From positions 124,001 to 188,000 of the forward strand of contig NZ_JAEDAE010000006.1 of the NCBI RefSeq assembly GCF_016056375.1: a stretch of DNA of 64,000 nucleotides, written 5' to 3'. Within the stretch, counting starts at the first letter, position 1; each line of letters opens with the position of its first letter. Both the position numbers and the translations under genes were made by a program. Positions 59,788 to 64,000 of the stretch are shown here, in pieces. This stretch comes from Hymenobacter negativus (lineage in GTDB: Bacteria; Bacteroidota; Bacteroidia; Cytophagales; Hymenobacteraceae). The notes under the pieces are model-generated. The model had not been told where the DNA came from, did not search any database, and saw only the letters and a program-made list of their open reading frames with translations.

Positions 59788-59890
59788 TTCCCAGCCATCC
59801 AGACAGTTCGGACGGCCCGCCGGACCCGCTACCCCTTTTCAACTCTGAGGAGTATTTCCCGTTGAACGGAGCAGACCGTCGACTCGCCCT

Positions 59891-60943
59891 ATGCTCTTAC
59901 TTTCCCGCATTTCCTGGCTGCGCATGGTAGCCGCTTGGGGCGTTTTTGCCTTCCTCATGCTGTTGGTTGCCTACGGGCAGGCCATCACGGGTACCGGGCC
60001 GGTGTTGTGGCGCACGCTGCTGCTGGGGCCCTTGCTCTACGGGCTGATTGGGGCCCTGCTCACGCCGGTGGTGTTTATGCTCGCAGCGCGCTTCGACCTC
60101 ACGGCGGGGCGGGCCCGCTGGCTGCCCTATCTGCTGGTGCACGCGGCCGCCAGCGTGGTCATCACGGTGGCGTACCGGGCCTTGTTCATGGCCACGCTCT
60201 ACCTGGTGGGCGGCTCGGACGCGCCCGTGTCGTGGGCCACGATTCTGGCGGGGTTCAATTTCTGGATTCCGCTCTACTGGATGCTGCTGTTCGTGGCCTA
60301 CGCCCTGGACTACCACGACAAGTGGCAGCGCCGCAACCTCGATGCCGTGCGCCTGGAAATGCAGCTGGTGCAGGCCCAGCTGCACGCCCTCAAGCAGCAG
60401 CTCAACCCGCACTTTCTCTTCAACACCCTTAACGCCATTGCCACGCTCATCGGCGACGAGCCCACCGCCGCCCAGCGCATGATGGCCAAGCTCGGCGAGT
60501 TCCTGCGCCTCGTGCTCGACCACACCGACGCCCAGCAGGTGCCGCTGGCGCAGGAGCTGCACTTTGTCGAACTGTACCTGGACATCGAGCAAGTGCGCTT
60601 TTCCGACCGGCTGGCCGTGACCTACGACGTAACTCCGGCCGCGCTCCCGGCCCTGATTCCGCACCTGCTCTTGCAGCCCCTGGTCGAAAACGCCGTGCGC
60701 CACGGCCTAAGCGCGGGCGGCACCGGCCGGCTGCACATCGCCGCCGACCGGCAGGGCCAGCAGCTGGTGGTGCAGGTGCGCGACTCCGGCCCCGGCCCCG
60801 CGCAGGCCGGCCCCCGGGGCGTGGGCCTGGAAAACACCGAGCAGCGCCTGCGTGCCCTCTACGCCGACCGGTACGTGCTGCGCCTGCTGCCCGCGGACGG
60901 CCAGGGCACCGTAGTCCGCATCGAATTACCCTTTCTCGTTTAA
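59891..60943 (+). CDS. LytS-type sensor histidine kinase
   Basis: This is a 350-aa membrane kinase with four TM helices in residues 5-140 (LRMVAAWGVFAFLMLLVAYG, LLYGLIGALLTPVVFML, VHAAASVVITVAYRALFM, ILAGFNFWIPLYWMLLFVAY). The cytoplasmic part has the His-kinase motif LKQQLNPHFLFNTLNAIATL (phospho-acceptor His in NPHF) and the ATPase domain with PHLLLQPLVENAVRHGL and DSGPGPAQAGPRGVGLENTE. There is no separate sensor domain. It is paired with the LytTR regulator 9 bp downstream. Confidence 0.93.
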   Translation: MLLLSRISWLRMVAAWGVFAFLMLLVAYGQAITGTGPVLWRTLLLGPLLYGLIGALLTPVVFMLAARFDLTAGRARWLPYLLVHAAASVVITVAYRALFMATLYLVGGSDAPVSWATILAGFNFWIPLYWMLLFVAYALDYHDKWQRRNLDAVRLEMQLVQAQLHALKQQLNPHFLFNTLNAIATLIGDEPTAAQRMMAKLGEFLRLVLDHTDAQQVPLAQELHFVELYLDIEQVRFSDRLAVTYDVTPAALPALIPHLLLQPLVENAVRHGLSAGGTGRLHIAADRQGQQLVVQVRDSGPGPAQAGPRGVGLENTEQRLRALYADRYVLRLLPADGQGTVVRIELPFLV

Positions 60944-60952
60944 ACGTTGGCC

Positions 60953-61720
60953 ATGGACCCCATTCGTACCCTCGTTGTGGATGATGAGCCGCTGGCGCGC
61001 CGGCGCATTGCCCAGCTGCTGGCCGACCAGCCGGGCTTCGCTATCGTGGGCGAGTGCGGCACCGGTGCCGAAGCCGTGGCCGCGCTTTCCCACGGGCCAG
61101 CCGTGGATTTGGTATTCCTCGATGTGCAAATGCCTGATTTCAACGGCTTGCAGGTCCTGCAACAACTACCGGCTCAGCCGTTGCCGTTGGTCGTATTCGT
61201 GACGGCCTACGACCAATACACCTTGCAAGCGTTTGAGGCCCACGCCGTGGACTACCTGCTCAAGCCGCTGCACCCCGACCGTTTCACCCGCTGCCTGACG
61301 CACGTCCGCCAGCGGGTCAGCCAGGTGGCCGCGCCGGCGTGGGAGGGGCTGGTGCAGGCGCTGCCCGCGCCGCCGGTGGCCTTTTCGACCCAGCTGCTGG
61401 TCAAACAGCCCGGCCGTTTCTACTTCGTGCCCGTCGAGCAGGTGCACTACCTCGAAGCCACCGGCAACTACGTGACGGTGCACGTGCCGGGCGCCACCCA
61501 CCAGCTGCGCGCCACGCTGACCCAGCTGGCCCGGCAGCTCGACCCGGCCCGCTTTCTACGCATTCACCGCTCCCTGATAGTGAATACCACCCACATCAAA
61601 GAGCTGCGGCCCTGGACGCACGGCGAGTACCTGCTCACGCTGCACGACGGTACGCACCTGACGTCCGCACGCAGCTGCAACGAAGGCATTCAGCAGTTCC
61701 TGCGGCAATTCGTCTCCTAA
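60953..61720 (+). CDS. LytTR-family response regulator
   Basis: This is a 255-aa regulator. The receiver domain has DDEPLARRR, phospho-acceptor Asp57 in DLVFLDVQMPDFNGL, and VFVTAYDQYTLQAFEAHAVD then YLLKPLHPDRF. The LytTR DNA-binding domain (about 145-255) has FYFVPVEQVHYLEATGNYVT, LDPARFLRIHRSLIVNTTHI and LTLHDGTHLTSARSC. It forms a two-component pair with the kinase 9 bp upstream (ATG 60953; an in-frame TTG at 60947 is less likely). Its targets are unknown. Confidence 0.94.
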   Translation: MDPIRTLVVDDEPLARRRIAQLLADQPGFAIVGECGTGAEAVAALSHGPAVDLVFLDVQMPDFNGLQVLQQLPAQPLPLVVFVTAYDQYTLQAFEAHAVDYLLKPLHPDRFTRCLTHVRQRVSQVAAPAWEGLVQALPAPPVAFSTQLLVKQPGRFYFVPVEQVHYLEATGNYVTVHVPGATHQLRATLTQLARQLDPARFLRIHRSLIVNTTHIKELRPWTHGEYLLTLHDGTHLTSARSCNEGIQQFLRQFVS

Positions 61721-61808
61721 GTCCAACTATTAGCCGGACCAATCGCCTCAGACATAGTGCTATTCGTCCCGCTAAAAGGCCACTTCGTCACGGAGAATAG
61801 CCGTTGCC

Positions 61809-61817
61809 TAACTTTTG
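61809..61817 (+). promoter_or_regulatory. -7-like box before the ECF sigma gene
   Basis: TAACTTTTG is close to TAnnTTTG with one extra T. It lies 57 bp before the ATG at 61875. Confidence 0.35.
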
Positions 61818-61874
61818 CCCGTATGAGCGAGGGTCGCGCTTTATGAGTGGCGCGGCTTCGCTTACCCGGCCTAC

Positions 61875-62450
61875 ATGTCTGCTACTACTACCCCGCTACC
61901 TGGTGCTGTTCCTTTCCTTCCGGCCACGGCCGAGCAAGCGTTAGTAGAGCGCCTGCTGGCCCGTGACGAACGCGCCCTGGGGCAGTTGTACGAGCAGTAC
62001 GCCCGGAACCTGTTCACCGTCATTCTGCGGGTGGTGCAGGACGAGGCGCTGGCGCAGGATGTGCTGCAGGAAGGCTTGCTGAAAGTCTGGCTCAGCATTG
62101 GCAGCTACGAGGCCACGCGGGGCCGCCTGTTTACCTGGATGGTGCGGGTGTGCTGCAACCAGGCCATCGACGCCCTGCGCAGTCCGCGTTACCGCTTCCA
62201 CCGCCGCAATCCGTCGCTGGAAGCCGCCGGGGCCCAGTACGCCCCGGCCCCCACGGCCTTTCATCCCGAGCACATTGGCCTGCGCGAGCTCATCGTTCAA
62301 CTCAAACCCCGGCAGCGGGAGGTCATCGACCTGCTCTACTTCGGGGGCTGCACCCAGGCCGAAACGGCGGAGCAGTTAGCCATTCCCCTGGCTACGGTGA
62401 AAACCCGGGCGCGGGCCGCCCTAGTGGTGCTCACCCGCCTAGCCCGCTAG
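61875..62450 (+). CDS. ECF-type RNA polymerase sigma factor
   Basis: This is a 191-aa sigma-70 family protein of group 4. Region 2 shows ALGQLYEQYARNLFTVILRV, EALAQDVLQEGLLKVWLSIG and GRLFTWMVRVCCNQAIDALR; region 4 shows LIVQLKPRQREVIDLLYFGG, CTQAETAEQLAIPLATVKTR. No anti-sigma gene follows; the next gene is a di-haem cytochrome c on the same strand 61 bp downstream, which could be its target or partner. Confidence 0.93.
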   Translation: MSATTTPLPGAVPFLPATAEQALVERLLARDERALGQLYEQYARNLFTVILRVVQDEALAQDVLQEGLLKVWLSIGSYEATRGRLFTWMVRVCCNQAIDALRSPRYRFHRRNPSLEAAGAQYAPAPTAFHPEHIGLRELIVQLKPRQREVIDLLYFGGCTQAETAEQLAIPLATVKTRARAALVVLTRLAR

Positions 62451-62511
62451 CGGCACCGGCTGGCCAATTAACCCGTCTTTTCTCTCATTTTTTACTTCAT
62501 TCTCTGACCCG

Positions 62512-64000
62512 ATGGCCAACCTGTACCGCTTTCGAATGCCCGCCCTCCTTGTTTCGGGCTTAGCCGTGGTGGCGGCCGCTGCCTGCCAGGGCAGCTCCGA
62601 CACCAAGACCAGCACTGAAACCGCCATCACCCAAGCGGCGACGGACACCGCTGGCACTGGGGCCACGCCGGTTGCGCTGCGCACCGGCAACGCCGAGGCC
62701 GGCCGCGACGTGTACCGCAACGAAACCTTCGGCGACGAAGGCTTCTGGACCGATGCCGTGCGCATGCCCCAGGGCATGAAAGCCGCCAAGCTGACGGTAC
62801 TCGACGCGCTGAAAGCCGGGGTCAGCTTCGACGTGGACGCCATGCCGGCCGACCTGAAAGCCGCCTTCGCCAGCGAGCTGAAAACCGACCACTCGCCCGC
62901 CCACGCGCCCAAACTCAACGACCCCGCCACCCTGGATGCGCTGGTGAAGGCCAACGCCGTCATCGGCATGGTGCCCAAGGGCGGCAAAGTGGGCGTGACC
63001 TGCGCCCTGTGCCACGCCATCACCGACAAGTCCATGTACGAGCTGACGGGCAAGGGCACGATTGGCCGGCGCATCGACGGCCCCACGCCGCACGGCCTGA
63101 ACGTGGGCAAGCTGCTGGCCACGGCCGCCAACTCGCGCGCCCTGTTTCCCACCTTGCAGCTCCAGCAGCCCGATGGCAGCACCATTGGCCGCGCCCCGAA
63201 GGGCCTGACCGCCAAATCGACCGAGGCCGAAGTAGATGCTTACCTCAGCAACCCCAAGTTCTACCCCGTGGGCACCTTCGACGACTCGCCCGATGGCAAC
63301 GGCAACTCCGTGCACATCACGCCTTTCTTCCGGCAGGATTTGGCCGCGCCCTACGGCTCCTCGGGCCAGAACGATAAGCTGGACGACTTCAACAACACGG
63401 TCTACACGGCCCTGTTCGACCAGAGCAACCTGCTCTCGCCCGGTGGGCGGCAGTTTATGCACGCCCTCGGCGCAGCGGGCGGCGACTCCATCGTGGCCGG
63501 CTACGCGAAGGTGCTGGCCGCCACGGGCGTCACCGGCTACCCGTTCGTGACGGCCCACCTGCAGGGCAAAGCCGGCGACCCGCCCACGCCCACCGGCAAG
63601 CGCGTGGACGAGCAGAAGCTGCGCGACCTGAACGCCTACGTGTCGAGCCTGCAAGCGCCCAAGGGCGTGGTGCACAATGCCGCGCAGGTGGCTACTGGCC
63701 GGGCGCTGTTCATCGCGCAAAACTGCACCTCCTGCCACAACACCAACCAGGGCGTGGCCGTGCAGTCCAAGCTCGTGCCGATGAACGTCATCTGGCCTGG
63801 CTACGCGCCCAAAGTGCTGGCCCAGCGCCAGGCCCCGCTCACGCCCATTCAGAATGCCCCCGGCACCTTCGATGACAAAATGGTGGTGGTGGATGCCAGC
63901 CCCGGCGGCGGCATGCGCGGCAACGCGCTGCCCCTGCTGCTGGACCTGGCCCGCAAGCCCGTGTTCCTGCACGACGATTCCGTGCACAGCCTCGAGGAGC
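62512..64000 (+). CDS. Di-haem cytochrome c lipoprotein, C-terminus beyond window
   Basis: The frame is open from ATG 62512 (MANLYRFRMPALLVSGLAVV; M at 62536 is an alternative) to the window edge, about 496 codons. A lipoprotein signal ends in AAAACQ. Two c-type haem motifs are visible: VTCALCHAITDK near residue 165 and NCTSCHNTNQG near 405. Between them is a long domain with DDFNNTVYTALFDQSNLLSP. The later part (VVVDASPGGGMRGNALPLLL) resembles large di-haem oxidase or peroxidase-like proteins. The enzyme class is uncertain; haem binding is well supported. Confidence 0.88.
   Translation, partial: MANLYRFRMPALLVSGLAVVAAAACQGSSDTKTSTETAITQAATDTAGTGATPVALRTGNAEAGRDVYRNETFGDEGFWTDAVRMPQGMKAAKLTVLDALKAGVSFDVDAMPADLKAAFASELKTDHSPAHAPKLNDPATLDALVKANAVIGMVPKGGKVGVTCALCHAITDKSMYELTGKGTIGRRIDGPTPHGLNVGKLLATAANSRALFPTLQLQQPDGSTIGRAPKGLTAKSTEAEVDAYLSNPKFYPVGTFDDSPDGNGNSVHITPFFRQDLAAPYGSSGQNDKLDDFNNTVYTALFDQSNLLSPGGRQFMHALGAAGGDSIVAGYAKVLAATGVTGYPFVTAHLQGKAGDPPTPTGKRVDEQKLRDLNAYVSSLQAPKGVVHNAAQVATGRALFIAQNCTSCHNTNQGVAVQSKLVPMNVIWPGYAPKVLAQRQAPLTPIQNAPGTFDDKMVVVDASPGGGMRGNALPLLLDLARKPVFLHDDSVHSLEE

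Larger units (their letters stand above)
59446..59890. other. Spacer with a micro-ORF and a hairpin
   Basis: No standard-size gene is present. It contains a dyad gtttacgaaac / gtttcgtgaac (59637-59647 and 59663-59673), a 26-codon frame from ATG 59659 to TAG 59739, and a perfect 12-bp hairpin just after it. The rest presumably holds the promoter of the two-component genes. Confidence 0.45.

Noticed and set aside
62560..63987. Antisense 475-codon frame opposite the cytochrome c gene
   Set aside because: The sense strand has two CxxCH haem motifs and a lipoprotein signal. The antisense product is Gly/His/Val-rich low complexity, typical of a shadow in high-GC DNA.
1..64000. CRISPR arrays and insertion sequences
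   Set aside because: No regularly spaced direct repeats and no transposase frame were seen on either strand.

Overview
The window reads as chromosomal DNA of a high-GC member of the Bacteroidota, most likely Hymenobacter or a close relative (Cytophagales). The reasons are: several large secreted proteins ending in type IX secretion (T9SS) sorting tails; two PorG-like (DUF6089) proteins; the Bacteroidota order nadK - DUF6089 - uppS - bamA - ompH - ompH; TAnnTTTG-type -7 promoter boxes; and an exosortase next to a tiny protein with a PIDGG / membrane helix / basic tail. I see no rRNA, tRNA or CRISPR array.

Layout. 1-5.4 kb: start of a long-chain acyl-CoA ligase (minus, cut by the window edge), an arginase-fold protein with half of its metal site replaced, a b5-like haem protein, murQ and small unknown genes. 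5.5-8 kb: the ribosome-assembly GTPases der and era (minus). 8-17 kb: a membrane protein, an AraC regulator, hemH, a T9SS-exported protein, a PRC-barrel protein, a cysteine desulfurase, glmM and mazG. 17.6-24 kb: an energy-transduction cluster, exbB-exbD-exbD-tonB, then a PstS-like lipoprotein and a TPR protein. 24-37.6 kb: a long minus-strand stretch for envelope biogenesis and cofactors (yqeY, cvpA, pabA-like, alpha/beta hydrolase, CBS-ACT protein, a one-POTRA Omp85-like barrel, nadK, two porG-like genes, uppS, bamA, two skp-like genes, rluD). 37.8-44.5 kb: pdxJ, selU, a 1197-residue T9SS protein and a MoxR ATPase. 44.7-46.2 kb: a compact exosortase locus. 46.4-51 kb: two tandem paralogous T9SS proteins whose last 297 bp are almost identical.

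51.1-58.5 kb is visibly more A/T-rich and looks like a small integrative element: tyrosine recombinase, unknown 287-aa protein, excisionase-type HTH, Toprim/DUF3987 replication protein, then a divergent XRE regulator facing two overlapping unknown genes, followed by about 0.8 kb without genes. There is no relaxase and no transposase. 58.6-64 kb returns to high GC: a lipoprotein, a LytS/LytTR two-component pair, an ECF sigma factor and the start of a di-haem cytochrome c.

The least explained features are: (1) long inverted repeats touching start or stop codons, whose imperfect pairs are nearly all G-U in the sense of local transcription; (2) a 21-bp terminator-like hairpin with a U-tract inside the signal-peptide codons of a porG-like gene; (3) the exosortase locus with a 71-aa substrate; (4) the integrative element's divergent XRE / two-gene module; (5) the arginase-like protein that has kept one metal site and lost the other.
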